DNA from: an uncultured Cytophagaceae bacterium
GTDB lineage: Bacteria; Bacteroidota; Bacteroidia; Cytophagales; Spirosomataceae
Assembly (NCBI GenBank): GCA_903933935.1
Contig: CAIZMB010000069.1
Location: 1-32,542, forward strand
Direction: 5' to 3'
Length of the DNA stretch: 32,542 nucleotides
The notes under the pieces were generated by a model, which was not told where the DNA came from, made no database searches, and saw only the letters and a list, made by a program, of their open reading frames with translations. Position numbers and translations under genes: made by a program. Each line of letters begins with the position of its first letter. Position 1 is the first letter of the stretch. This document shows positions 1 through 8,334 of the stretch, one piece after another.

Positions 1-77
1 GCTTGTATCCATTATGCAAATGGTATGATTCCTATAAAACGGCGCACAAGGAAAAATGGTGGTTAAGTTATTTGTAA
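1..77 (+). CDS. C-terminal tail of an upstream gene (possible membrane acyltransferase)
   Basis: The third forward frame is open from the window edge to a TAA at 75-77 and encodes a 24-residue tail ending in KEKWWLSYL. The aromatic and lysine-rich composition looks like a genuine protein end. From memory it resembles C-termini of Bacteroidota integral-membrane acyltransferases, where the last helix runs into a short KxKWWLSYL-like tail; that assignment is a guess. The body of the gene lies outside the window. It would be co-directional with the glycoside hydrolase that begins about 130 bases later. Confidence 0.45.
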   Translation, partial: LYPLCKWYDSYKTAHKEKWWLSYL

Positions 78-205
78 AAATGATATACCGGAGTTAAAAC
101 CGTGTGTTATATTACATCGGCACATGCAAGAATTTGATCCCCTTTATTCATTATCAGTTTGTTGCGTATTTTATTTCCATTAATTTACTTGCAAAACCTA
201 TAAGC

Positions 206-3200
206 ATGATGAAAATTAAATATTTGACCTACCTTTTAATGTTGTCCCAAATGGCTTTTTGGGCTTGTAGTAAAAAATCGAGTTGGGCTCCTACCTACCA
301 CCAATTTAACCCCGTTACCTCCTTAACGAACCAATCATTTTCAAAACCCGGTTCCGAAGATCTTCCTTGGGTTCGTTGGAATTTCCCTCCCGAAACGGCT
401 GAAATTACAGAGCTGGAAAAACAACTGGCCGACATGAAAGCCGCTGGAATCGCGGGAGTGGAGATAGGCCAAGGAGGTGAACCAACCCTCAAGCAAGTCG
501 AGGCCGTTTTAAAAAAGGCCAATGAATTAGGACTTAAAGTCAGTCTTAAATATAAAGTTGGCGCCCCAGTTGCAGGTACTTTTTCAATTAAACATGATTT
601 TGTGCGTAAAACATTATCTGCTGCCGACACCATGATCTTGGCAGGAAAAGAATTTAATGATTCATTGCCTGGCAAGGGAACCATTCTTTCCGTGGCAGCG
701 TATAAAATAATTAAAACACCCATCAAAGGATCAAAATTATTGACGATCGATCATGCCTCAGGGGTTTCACTATCAGATAAGATTGTACAAAAAAATACTT
801 CAGGATTTTTTGGCGGTTCCACGACTGGCCGATTGCAATGGGCGGCTCCAGCGGGAGAGGCCAACTGGATTTTAATAACCATCCGGGTGGTGGCTGTTGA
901 CCCCCAACCAGAAGTGTTTAGTTTGGAAGGGACCAACTTATTAATTAACGGGTATGAATCCTATTGGACCGAAAGTATTAAAAGTCTTTTGAAGGCCAAT
1001 GGTGGCGGAGATATTTTTGTGGATTCACACTCAATTGACGGTTTTGGTGCTCCGAGTGATGTATGGAGTAGCAATATGGCCAAAGATTTTAAATCCAAAT
1101 TGGGATATGATCTAATGAACCATTTGCCCGCATTAATCGATGAAGGAATTGACCGAGTATGGGGAGGCCGAGGCGGCGGTTTGAATATCGACCATTATTA
1201 TACCTATAGCGACAATAGCGATGTGCGCATTCGGGCCGATTATAATAAAGTTCGAACCGATTTATTTGTTGAAAATAGAATTATTCCATTTACCCAATGG
1301 GCCAATAAATACAATTTGGCCCTACGTCTTCAACCCGAAGATGTGCCCACGGTGAATACTCCGGACCAGCTAGACGTCACGTACAATTTAAACCGACCTG
1401 AGCATGAAACGCTTTCCTCGGGAGACCAAATAGATGTCTACAGGCCGATGGCTTCTGCCAATCATATTAGTGGAAATACTTGGTATTCGAATGAATTAGC
1501 CGCCGCAAGATCGCTGAATTATGCCCAAACTTTTCAAGATATTATTGTTCGCATGAACAAGTGTTTTGCCAGCGGACAAACCAAAGGCGTCTATCACGTA
1601 TATCCTTATACGTTTAATCCAAAATCAGTTTGGCCCGGCTACAATACATTTGGAGAAGGAAACTTTTCAAATAGTTGGGGACCAAGAAATCCAATTTGGG
1701 CCGCAGATGCTCCCGCCATTAATGATTGGATGGCAAGAAATGAGCAAGTAATGAAGCAAGGAGTTGCCAAAATAGATTTAGCGGTTTACATGCAAAACTA
1801 TTCCTTTCCGGCACCCTTCTCGGCGGGCATAGGCAACGTCCGTTTTTGGAATGATTTGGCTCTTCAGGAACATGGGTTTACTTGGGATTATTTAAACCCA
1901 AGCTTAATGTCGCTTCCGCAAGTGGAGGTATCTAAGCAAAGACTTTTTGACGCAGGTCCCGCATATAAAGCATTTATTTTAAATGGCTTATTGCAATCTG
2001 CGGCTACTTTTAATCCGGCTAAAAATACGTTGCCGGTTGCCATGGCGGAAAAGATTTTGGCCTATGCTAAAAAAGATTTGCCGGTTATAATTGTGGGGCC
2101 TCTGCCTTCGCGCACTCCAGGAAATACGCCTTCAGAAGATGCGGTTTTGAAGAAAATTTTGGATGAATTATTGCAGCAAAAATCCGTTCATTCCATTGCC
2201 ACAGAACAGGAAGTTCCTGCATTATTAAAGTCATTAGGAATTTTACCGGGTGCACAAACAGCCAAACCGTCTAATTTGATGAGTATGCGTAGACATGATC
2301 CTAAATCGTCCAGCGATTATTACTTTTTATATAATCAAGGGGACGACCAAATTCCGGCGACGCCAAACAGCAAAGAAGAGCGCTATAAAGGGTTGACGAC
2401 TACGCCTGGAAATATTTTTGAAGAGCCTAAAACGATTCGAGTGAAGGGCTTAAATTATGGCACAAAAATCGGCACGCCACTAAGTACAAAAATTACATTG
2501 GAAGGCAGTGGTCAGCCATTTATTTTGAATGCTTGGTCTGGGGAAATCACGCCAATTGCCCACTATACTTCAAACGGAAAACAGGTGACGGTTGACATTC
2601 GCTTGGATGTCGACGAGTCGATGCTGATCGGAATTTCAAAGAATCCTGCACATGTGGGCATGCCAACTTCTTCTCTATATGTACAGTCGACGAATGCCGA
2701 TGGAGTGATTCAAACAAAGAATGGAAGCTTAGCCATTTTAGCCCATAAAGCAGGAACCTATCAAACGACTTTTAGCGATGGGAAAACCATTCAGACTAAA
2801 ATGAGCGCTTCTTTGGATAAAATGGATTTGACCCGCGGCGCTTGGAAACTGAGCGTTGAAGATTGGCAACCTAAAAATAAATATGGTAGTTTGGGTATTT
2901 CAGGAGCGGAAACGATCAAGCCCATTATTTCGTTGGATTTAAGTTCTTTGCAAGCGTGGCCTGATATCGATGCGTTGAAAAACGTATCTGGAATAGGGAC
3001 TTATACCTACAATTTGACCTTGCCTAATACCTGGACTTCAGAGAAAAATGGAGCTAAAATAAGTTTGGGTCAAGTGGTTGATACGTTTACCTTGACGGTG
3101 AATGGCCAGGCGATTGCCATAGACCAAATTAGTGCTGAGGCGGATTTAGGAAACAGCTTAAAAGCTGGAGAAAATAAAATTGAAATTAGGGTTGCGACGA

Positions 3201-3325
3201 CCTTGAATAACAAATTACATAGTTTAAATAAGGCGGTAGCCGACCGTGGGATCATTCAGGAATATGGTTTGGTGGGGCCAGTTCTGTTACAGCCATATAC
3301 GAAAGCGATTGTTTGGAGCAAATAG
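206..3325 (+). CDS. GH106-like glycosyl hydrolase, putative lipoprotein
   Basis: Encodes about 1039 residues, the usual size for the large GH106 (alpha-L-rhamnosidase-type) family. I start it at the ATG at 206 (or the adjacent ATG at 209) because this gives a compact signal sequence with a lipobox-like FWAC followed by SKKSS; a longer open frame back to 104 would bury the signal. The mature N-terminus has the family's WVRWNFPP opening and the D-M-K-x-A-G-I-A-G-V-E strand of a TIM barrel. Further matches are the GYDLMNHLPALID segment after a D-S-H-S-I-D motif, ASANHISGNTWYSNE, and GPRNPIWAADAPAINDW. The C-terminal 130 residues look like a galactose-binding beta-sandwich (TYNLTLPNTW, LTVNG, GENKIEIRV). 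Substrate is inferred to be rhamnose-type glycosides on polysaccharides. Family confidence is moderate; the exact substrate is unknown. Confidence 0.75.
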   Translation: MMKIKYLTYLLMLSQMAFWACSKKSSWAPTYHQFNPVTSLTNQSFSKPGSEDLPWVRWNFPPETAEITELEKQLADMKAAGIAGVEIGQGGEPTLKQVEAVLKKANELGLKVSLKYKVGAPVAGTFSIKHDFVRKTLSAADTMILAGKEFNDSLPGKGTILSVAAYKIIKTPIKGSKLLTIDHASGVSLSDKIVQKNTSGFFGGSTTGRLQWAAPAGEANWILITIRVVAVDPQPEVFSLEGTNLLINGYESYWTESIKSLLKANGGGDIFVDSHSIDGFGAPSDVWSSNMAKDFKSKLGYDLMNHLPALIDEGIDRVWGGRGGGLNIDHYYTYSDNSDVRIRADYNKVRTDLFVENRIIPFTQWANKYNLALRLQPEDVPTVNTPDQLDVTYNLNRPEHETLSSGDQIDVYRPMASANHISGNTWYSNELAAARSLNYAQTFQDIIVRMNKCFASGQTKGVYHVYPYTFNPKSVWPGYNTFGEGNFSNSWGPRNPIWAADAPAINDWMARNEQVMKQGVAKIDLAVYMQNYSFPAPFSAGIGNVRFWNDLALQEHGFTWDYLNPSLMSLPQVEVSKQRLFDAGPAYKAFILNGLLQSAATFNPAKNTLPVAMAEKILAYAKKDLPVIIVGPLPSRTPGNTPSEDAVLKKILDELLQQKSVHSIATEQEVPALLKSLGILPGAQTAKPSNLMSMRRHDPKSSSDYYFLYNQGDDQIPATPNSKEERYKGLTTTPGNIFEEPKTIRVKGLNYGTKIGTPLSTKITLEGSGQPFILNAWSGEITPIAHYTSNGKQVTVDIRLDVDESMLIGISKNPAHVGMPTSSLYVQSTNADGVIQTKNGSLAILAHKAGTYQTTFSDGKTIQTKMSASLDKMDLTRGAWKLSVEDWQPKNKYGSLGISGAETIKPIISLDLSSLQAWPDIDALKNVSGIGTYTYNLTLPNTWTSEKNGAKISLGQVVDTFTLTVNGQAIAIDQISAEADLGNSLKAGENKIEIRVATTLNNKLHSLNKAVADRGIIQEYGLVGPVLLQPYTKAIVWSK

Positions 3326-3330
3326 AAATG

Positions 3331-3360
3331 AAAAGCGGCTCGTTTTGAGCCGCTTTTTTA
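3331..3360 (+). terminator. Rho-independent terminator after the GH106-like gene
   Basis: An 11-base stem, AAAAGCGGCTC with GAGCCGCTTTT, closes on a four-base loop (GTTT) and is followed by further Ts. It lies six bases after the stop codon. It is near-symmetrical (A run before, T run after), so it could also stop transcripts arriving from the minus strand. Confidence 0.9.
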
Positions 3361-3453
3361 ATGAGATAAATAAAATAGTATAGACAGGGGAGTTTTTAGG
3401 GGTATAATATTAATTATGGTCATTATTAATACACCATATTAAAATTGTTAATG

Positions 3454-3753
3454 CTATGTTTGATGTAGCAATTCAACATTGAAATTAATCTTCGCATTTA
3501 ATGCATTAAAGACTTTCAGGATAGTTTGAAACCTTGCATCCGTTAGACTATTTTCTATTTTAGAAATTTGAGCTTTTTTTACGCCTACTAATTCGCCTAA
3601 TTGTTCTTGTGTTAAATTCCGATCTTTTCTAATTTGTTTGATGGTTTGACCCAATAGATCAAGTTTCAATTCATTTTCAAATGAGTCTCTATTTTGAGTG
3701 CCAATCTTTCCAACAAAATGGTCGGTCACCTCTTCTAAACTATATGTTTTCAT
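3454..3753 (-). CDS. higA: XRE-family antitoxin, HigA type
   Basis: A 99-residue protein with one Cro/C1-type helix-turn-helix at about residues 36-85 (IKQIRKDRNLTQEQLGELVG, then KAQISKIEN). The N-terminal segment (YSLEEVTDHFVGKIGTQNRD) fits antitoxins that pair with RelE/Gp49-like toxins. It lies downstream of the toxin and overlaps it by 14 bases, so the pair is one translationally coupled unit in the toxin-first order of HigBA modules. Known for the family: the antitoxin binds and neutralises the toxin and represses the shared promoter. No duplicate or fragment was seen. Confidence 0.85.
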   Translation of the reverse strand: MKTYSLEEVTDHFVGKIGTQNRDSFENELKLDLLGQTIKQIRKDRNLTQEQLGELVGVKKAQISKIENSLTDARFQTILKVFNALNAKINFNVELLHQT

Positions 3754-4096
3754 GTGAATTTTGTTTTTCAGCCAAGTAATTTAATCTAGAGTTTTCAGCT
3801 TTTTCCATTTCAACTTTTGAAGTTTTATTCGTTTTTTTTATAAATCCATGAGTAGAAATTACAACCGTTTTATGCTTATCCGATTTGTCCCAAAATGCCA
3901 TTAATCGTATATGCGCTTTATTATGCAAAGTTCTAAATTCCCATATTTCACAGCTAAGCTTTTTAAATAATTCTGGATCATTGACTGACCTTGATTTCCA
4001 AATATTATAAAGGATTTTTTCTCGTGACTTTTCTTCTAAACCTCCTAAAAATTCCATCACTGGCTCAAGAAATACAACATTGAATTTATATTTCAT
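3740..4096 (-). CDS. higB: RelE/HigB-like toxin (phage Gp49-like family)
   Basis: About 118 residues, starting at the ATG at 4096; an in-frame TTG at 4123 would add nine residues but falls on a likely promoter -7 box. The core EIWEFRTLHNKAHIRLMAFW, then VVISTHGFIKKTNKT and a closing MEKAENSRLNYL helix, is the standard HigB/Gp49 signature: the basic R/H positions and the GFxKK strand belong to ribosome-dependent mRNA endonucleases of the RelE fold. It precedes the antitoxin and overlaps it. The toxin appears intact. Confidence 0.85.
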   Translation of the reverse strand: MKYKFNVVFLEPVMEFLGGLEEKSREKILYNIWKSRSVNDPELFKKLSCEIWEFRTLHNKAHIRLMAFWDKSDKHKTVVISTHGFIKKTNKTSKVEMEKAENSRLNYLAEKQNSHENI

Positions 4097-4120
4097 TTTA
4101 TGCCCGACAGTTATGTTTGG

Positions 4121-4128
4121 CAAAGATG
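4121..4128 (-). promoter_or_regulatory. Candidate -7 box for the higBA unit
   Basis: Read on the minus strand this is CATCTTTG, one mismatch from the Bacteroidota -7 consensus TAnnTTTG, 24 bases before the toxin ATG. A clear -33 TTTG at the expected spacing was not found. An AT-only stretch of repeated AATTT units lies upstream at about 4148-4168. Confidence 0.35.
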
Positions 4129-4169
4129 AATGTTTCCTTTTTAAGAAACTAATTTAAATTTAAATTTAT

Positions 4170-4808
4170 TTAACCTAATTGCCTATGAGATCCATCGCAG
4201 GTAGGCATTCGTTTTGAGAGTCCGCACCAGCAATCTAAAATTCCTTTGCCGTTTAAAATGCGCTGCGTGTATTTTTCAATCCTAGCTTTGCGTGTGGCCG
4301 ATTGCTTGGCCTCCGCAAAATGCATTAAGTAGGCTCGTTGGCGCCCCGGAGTCAACCCATAAAATGCATGTCGTAAATCACTATTTTCAGCAAAGCTTTC
4401 TTCCAATTCTGATGGAACGGGATATTCCTCTGTTTTCTTTGTGATCACTTTCTCCCCTGCTTTTTCTACCTCGATCGCATGTTGAATATAAGCTCGAAGC
4501 ACCTCTTCTTGGCCTAACATTTCATCCATGCTTGTCAAGCGAATTTGTCGGCCCGACTGTGTATTTTCGCCCGGTTTGTGCAACAAATTTTGCGGGTCTT
4601 TCATCAGTGCCCCTTTAAAAAACATCAAGGCAAAATAGTCTTTGAATCCATGGATGATTATGACATTAGTCTTTTCATGCACATAGCAAGGAGCGCCCCA
4701 TTTTAATTCTTCCCCCAAGCCACTGCCCATCACAATGCTCCTCAATACGGTGAGTTCCTCACGCCATTTTTTGGTGTTTAAAAGGAATGCGTCAACTTTA
4801 GGATTCAT
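4170..4808 (-). CDS. YdeI/OmpD-associated (DUF1801-type) protein with C-terminal CDGSH motif
   Basis: A 212-residue protein. Residues 1-110 form the DUF1801-type domain (KKWREELTVLRSIVMGSGLG, ELKWGAPCYVHEKTNVI, FKDYFALMFFKGAL). Residues 125-188 are the YdeI/OmdA-type tail (LTPGRQRAYLMHFAEAKQSA, RIEKYTQRILNGKG). The last 20 residues fit the iron-sulfur CDGSH consensus C-x-C-x2-S-x3-P-x-C-D-G-S-H exactly, with C193, C195, C204 and H208 as the expected 2Fe-2S ligands. The physiological role of the family is poorly defined. It is a lone gene upstream of the toxin pair on the same strand. I have some memory of related Bacteroidota proteins ending this way, so the fusion may be recurrent. Confidence 0.8.
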   Translation of the reverse strand: MNPKVDAFLLNTKKWREELTVLRSIVMGSGLGEELKWGAPCYVHEKTNVIIIHGFKDYFALMFFKGALMKDPQNLLHKPGENTQSGRQIRLTSMDEMLGQEEVLRAYIQHAIEVEKAGEKVITKKTEEYPVPSELEESFAENSDLRHAFYGLTPGRQRAYLMHFAEAKQSATRKARIEKYTQRILNGKGILDCWCGLSKRMPTCDGSHRQLG

Positions 4809-4895
4809 GGACTAAAAGGGATTTATGGCGCAAATATAAATCAATTTCATGGATCAATCATTAGAGAAAAGACAAGTCTTTATCCCGGCAGAATC

Positions 4896-6917
4896 TTAAT
4901 AAGTTAGGCCATGCCCAAACATAAACAACCCATAATCAGGCCCCTCTAAATAGCCCGGAACATCGGATTTATTGGCCTCCACCACTTGCATATTTTTGGG
5001 GGTGGTAAAAGGCATCTTTCCTGTGGGCTTGAATTTTCCACTGACGATGTCCAACAAAGCCTCCTGGGTTGTCCCAAAAGTTGCGATGACCCCACGGGTT
5101 TTTCCTTTGTCAATTTCCTCAATCACCCAAGGGTTCGTATAATTGATGGCCACGATGGTGGGCTTGCTGTCGATCAACTCATTTACATGGTTTACATCGA
5201 TGCGATTGGTCGATAAACGAAGGTCAATTTTAGCGCCTTGCGAACTAAACAATCCCCCACCATTTGGGATCAGCCATAGTAAAATAACATCTGCCTCCTC
5301 TTTCGTAGACACAAATTCAAATGCTGGATAATTAGGTTTGGCCACCTTAATAATATCTTTATTGCGACCCGTATTAAAATAAGTTTCAAAATACACCTTG
5401 GTCTTTTTCGCTATTGGCAATACTTTTTGATCATTTCTCAGTAGGACAATGGATTTACGCAATGCCAAGTCAGCCGAAGCCACAGCCTCCTTATTTCCAA
5501 CGATTTTCAGCGCATTTTCAACATCCACATACGGATTTTCAAAGAGCCCTAATTCAAATTTCTCTCTCAATAATTTGGCCACCGACTGGTTAATTCTGGC
5601 TTCTGAAATGAGGCCTTTATGGACGGTCTCCAACAAAATACCCGGATCTGCCGAACCTGAAAAAATATCAACGCCTGCCTGTAGAGCCTTTTGATACCGC
5701 TCGGCAATCGTTAAATTTTCTACTCCCCAAGGCATCATTTCAATAGGACCCGTGTCGGAATTTATGATGCCATGGAAGCCTAATTTACCTTGCAATAAAT
5801 CCCCAATCATCGCTTTGTTGAACGAGAAACCAACTTCCTCAAACTCCTTTCCTTTGGGAGCAGAATAGTATGGCATGATCGCCGAAGTACCCGCGGCAAT
5901 GGCCGCTTTAAATGGTTTTAAATGATATTCAAACTTGCCACCCGGATAATGAGCAAATTTCCCCCAGTCGAAATGCGAATCTTGGCCCTCTACCTGTGGC
6001 CCACCCCCTGGAAAATGCTTGGTCGTCATAGCAACCGATGTGTTGGATAATTTAGATCCCTGGAAACCCAATATGATTTCAGTAATCATTTTGGATGTTA
6101 AATCAGCATCTTCCCCGAAGGTGCCTTCGACTCTTTGCCAACGAGGTTCCGTGGCCAAATCAGCCATGTACATGTAGCCCTTGCGTAGGCCAACGGCCCG
6201 CCATTCTTGGGACGCGATTTCAGCAAATTTACGTGTCAATGTAAAATCGCGCATTGCGGCCAAACCTAATTCGCCCGGCCATTTTGAAAATGCAGTTACT
6301 CCTACACTTAGGCCAACAGACGCATCCGTGGTTACATGGTTTCTTGGATTGGATGCGACAATTGCCGGAATTCCTAACCGGCTTGTTTCGCAAAGCGCCT
6401 GTAAATTATTTGACCATTTGGCTAAAATATCAGGAGAAGGATTCGCACGTAAAATGAAATGCCTTAATTGAAGTTTTGTAATGGCTTTCGTAGTTCCAGC
6501 CGCAGATAAATTGGGGCTCGACAAAGGTTTGCGCGTAAACATATTGGTATTCTGAACCAAATCATCTTCATTGAACCCTTCGGTAATTGGCTTTTGTGGC
6601 CCCCCAGGCTGAACCCCAGCTCCAAAAACCTGATCGCCACCCATTCGGGTCGTACTGATCAGCATGAATCCCACTTTTTCCTCCAGGTTCATTTGGGATA
6701 CCAAATCCTTTACCCTAGCATCCATAGGCAAACGCCAATCTTCATAGGCATCTAATTTTTTATTTTTATTTAAGTCTTTGAATTGCAATCCGGCGATTCG
6801 CAATGTTTCCACGCTTCTAATTCCTAAAGTCGGTTGTTTTTGAGCTAGGATAGGCAGGGTAATCAACATAGCCAACAAGCTACTTAGGAATAAATTTTTT
6901 GTATGATTGAAGTTCAT
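4896..6917 (-). CDS. Secreted glycoside hydrolase family 3 enzyme (beta-glucosidase/N-acetylhexosaminidase-like)
   Basis: A 673-residue protein with a signal peptide (cleavage near residue 26, after LPILAQ). An EF-hand-like loop, DLNKNKKLDAYEDW, lies at about 48-61. The GH3 N-domain carries KHFPGGG at 300-306 and the nucleophile region NSDTGPIE with D388 as the predicted catalytic aspartate. The GH3 C-domain follows (LRKSIVLLRNDQKVLPI), and the protein ends exactly at the FGHGLTY motif. In many beta-glucosidases this motif leads into a fibronectin-III-like domain, which is absent here. Likely periplasmic or outer-membrane cleavage of beta-linked glucosides. It is transcribed divergently from the DUF2911 gene. 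Confidence 0.88.
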   Translation of the reverse strand: MNFNHTKNLFLSSLLAMLITLPILAQKQPTLGIRSVETLRIAGLQFKDLNKNKKLDAYEDWRLPMDARVKDLVSQMNLEEKVGFMLISTTRMGGDQVFGAGVQPGGPQKPITEGFNEDDLVQNTNMFTRKPLSSPNLSAAGTTKAITKLQLRHFILRANPSPDILAKWSNNLQALCETSRLGIPAIVASNPRNHVTTDASVGLSVGVTAFSKWPGELGLAAMRDFTLTRKFAEIASQEWRAVGLRKGYMYMADLATEPRWQRVEGTFGEDADLTSKMITEIILGFQGSKLSNTSVAMTTKHFPGGGPQVEGQDSHFDWGKFAHYPGGKFEYHLKPFKAAIAAGTSAIMPYYSAPKGKEFEEVGFSFNKAMIGDLLQGKLGFHGIINSDTGPIEMMPWGVENLTIAERYQKALQAGVDIFSGSADPGILLETVHKGLISEARINQSVAKLLREKFELGLFENPYVDVENALKIVGNKEAVASADLALRKSIVLLRNDQKVLPIAKKTKVYFETYFNTGRNKDIIKVAKPNYPAFEFVSTKEEADVILLWLIPNGGGLFSSQGAKIDLRLSTNRIDVNHVNELIDSKPTIVAINYTNPWVIEEIDKGKTRGVIATFGTTQEALLDIVSGKFKPTGKMPFTTPKNMQVVEANKSDVPGYLEGPDYGLFMFGHGLTY

Positions 6918-7061
6918 AATGAGGTTTTTATCAAAAAGATAAAATGGATTCTATTCTACTTAGTATTGAAAATATATTATAAAAGAGGGCTTGGTTGACT
7001 ATTAGGTCATGGATCATAAATAAATGAAAATAAATTGAAACGGAACAAGTAAATAATTCTT

Positions 7062-7069
7062 TAAATTTG
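7062..7069 (+). promoter_or_regulatory. -7 box upstream of the DUF2911 gene
   Basis: TAAATTTG matches the Bacteroidota -7 consensus TAnnTTTG exactly, 53 bases before the chosen start codon. No convincing -33 TTTG at 19-21 bases was found, so only half of the promoter is supported. Confidence 0.45.
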
Positions 7070-7121
7070 GCCCACATTGCATTTTTGCAAAAACACATTT
7101 ATACCTAAACTTAAATTAAAA

Positions 7122-7643
7122 ATGAAAACAATCAAATCCTTATTCATGGCAGGTCTGTTTATACTGACGGCCCAATTATCCTTTGCCCAAGGCCAAGCGC
7201 CCGCAAGTCCCAAAATGACCGTGACAGGTTTAATCGGCAAAGCAAATGTTACCCTCGTTTATAGCAGCCCTTCCGTAAAAGGAAGAAAAATCTGGGGCGA
7301 ATTAGTTCCTATGGATAAAGTGTGGCGCGCGGGTGCTAACACGGCGACAAGCATTGAAACAGATGCGGATATTTCTGTTGGCGGAACTAATTTACCCAAA
7401 GGCAAATACTCCATTTACATGATTCCAAGCGAAGGCGAGTGGCAAGTAATTATAAATTCAGAAGTAGGCCAGTGGGGCATTAAGCGTGGAGGTGAAACGA
7501 CCCGCAATGCTGAAAAAGATGTGGTCACCATTAAAGCGAAGCCTAAAAAATCAGATTTTAAAGAAGCTTTGGAATATAAAGTGGTTGCAAAAGGCATTTC
7601 ATTTGCCTGGGAAAACATTGAATTGCTGATCCCAGCGAAATAA
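7122..7643 (+). CDS. DUF2911 domain protein, secreted
   Basis: A 173-residue protein started at the ATG at 7122, which gives a clean signal peptide ending at LSFAQ; the open frame back to 7077 overlaps the leader. The rest is a single DUF2911 domain: YSSPSVKGRKIWGELVPMDK, VWRAGANTATSIE, LPKGKYSIYMIPSEGEW, then NTRNAEKDV-like and WENIELLIP strands. The domain is common and of unknown function in Bacteroidota, predicted periplasmic beta-sandwich. It stands alone, with its own promoter element and terminator. Confidence 0.88.
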   Translation: MKTIKSLFMAGLFILTAQLSFAQGQAPASPKMTVTGLIGKANVTLVYSSPSVKGRKIWGELVPMDKVWRAGANTATSIETDADISVGGTNLPKGKYSIYMIPSEGEWQVIINSEVGQWGIKRGGETTRNAEKDVVTIKAKPKKSDFKEALEYKVVAKGISFAWENIELLIPAK

Positions 7644-7662
7644 ATTTCAATAATCTCTTATT

Positions 7663-7696
7663 AAAAATGCATGCTTATTCTAGGCATGCATTTTTT
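7663..7696 (+). terminator. Rho-independent terminator after the DUF2911 gene
   Basis: Stem AAAATGCATGC with GCATGCATTTT closes on a nine-base loop and is followed by a T run. It starts 19 bases after the stop codon. Confidence 0.85.
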
Positions 7697-7759
7697 CTAT
7701 TTTAGGAGCCTTTAGAATTACTATTTTTAAAAAATAGACCTCATGGCTATTCGATCCCA

Positions 7760-8173
7760 TCATAAAATTTGATTGAATTCAATGGTCTCTCCTGAGGGAC
7801 CTTTCACATTAAAAAACCGAGTTCCATTTTTCCAAAATGGCAAGAAAGTTGGCGTGGATTCTAACATCTCAAAACCCGCTTTTTTCAAGGTATCAAAAGC
7901 TAAATCTACATCAGAGACATCAATGGCAAAATGGTCGACATGCCCATTTTTTCGCTGCTTAATTTCCGCTAATTGTTTCTCAGGCATTTGGTATAACTCG
8001 ACGATCACCTCATGATTTTTCATCATCACGCAGGTGCCATATCCCCCGTCAAATTCAAAGGGTGATTCCATCACATTTTCAAATCCAAGGCGCTCATAGA
8101 ATGGAATGGATACCTCCAAATCATGCGCGGGGATACCGATGTGTTGAATTTTGTGAATAAAGTCTATTTTCAT
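7760..8173 (-). CDS. VOC-family protein (glyoxalase/dioxygenase superfamily)
   Basis: A 137-residue single VOC unit made of two beta-alpha-beta-beta-beta modules. The four positions that bind metal in glyoxalase I-like members appear filled: H11 (QHIGIP), E59 (VIVELYQ), H81 (HVDHFAIDV) and E132 (GETIEFNQ). That supports a metal-dependent lyase or isomerase rather than a drug-binding protein. A methylmalonyl-CoA epimerase-like role is possible, but the substrate cannot be read from sequence. It points away from the Gfo/Idh gene and shares with it a divergent region containing a tandem 24-base repeat. Confidence 0.8.
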   Translation of the reverse strand: MKIDFIHKIQHIGIPAHDLEVSIPFYERLGFENVMESPFEFDGGYGTCVMMKNHEVIVELYQMPEKQLAEIKQRKNGHVDHFAIDVSDVDLAFDTLKKAGFEMLESTPTFLPFWKNGTRFFNVKGPSGETIEFNQIL

Positions 8174-8265
8174 AATTTATTATTTTCAATGAGTAAAAAT
8201 GAAAACAGGTTTTCGAATTTTCTTAATGACTTATTTTCAAGCTTTAGAAATAAGTTAATTCGAAT

Positions 8266-8322
8266 ATGTCACAAAGTTAGGGTTGTTTTTGCTGAATCAT
8301 GTCACAAAGTTAGGGTTGTTTT
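8266..8322. repeat. Two tandem copies of a 24-base element in a divergent promoter region
   Basis: Identical 24-base copies lie at 8266-8289 and 8299-8322, 33 bases apart start to start (about three helical turns). Each begins ATGTCACAAAGTTAGGG and ends GTTGTTTT. The second copy ends four bases before the forward -7 box. On the minus strand each copy contains TAACTTTG, a perfect TAnnTTTG box pointing toward the VOC gene. This could be a duplicated operator or a duplicated minus-strand promoter core. Confidence 0.8.
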
Positions 8323-8326
8323 AAAA

Positions 8327-8334
8327 TATGTTTG
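8327..8334 (+). promoter_or_regulatory. -7 box upstream of the Gfo/Idh gene
   Basis: TATGTTTG fits TAnnTTTG exactly and lies 77 bases before the start codon at 8411. The -33 region is occupied by the second copy of the 24-base repeat rather than a recognisable TTTG, which suggests activator- or repressor-controlled initiation. Confidence 0.5.

Noticed and set aside
104-205. N-terminal extension of the GH106-like gene from the ATG at 104
   Set aside because: The extension puts 34 unrelated residues ahead of a lipoprotein signal; the ATG pair at 206/209 gives a sensible start.
3410-3442. Imperfect hairpin (TAATTATGGT with ACCATATTA) after the antitoxin gene
   Set aside because: The stem is AT-rich with a bulge and has no T run in the right orientation, so it is too weak to call a terminator.
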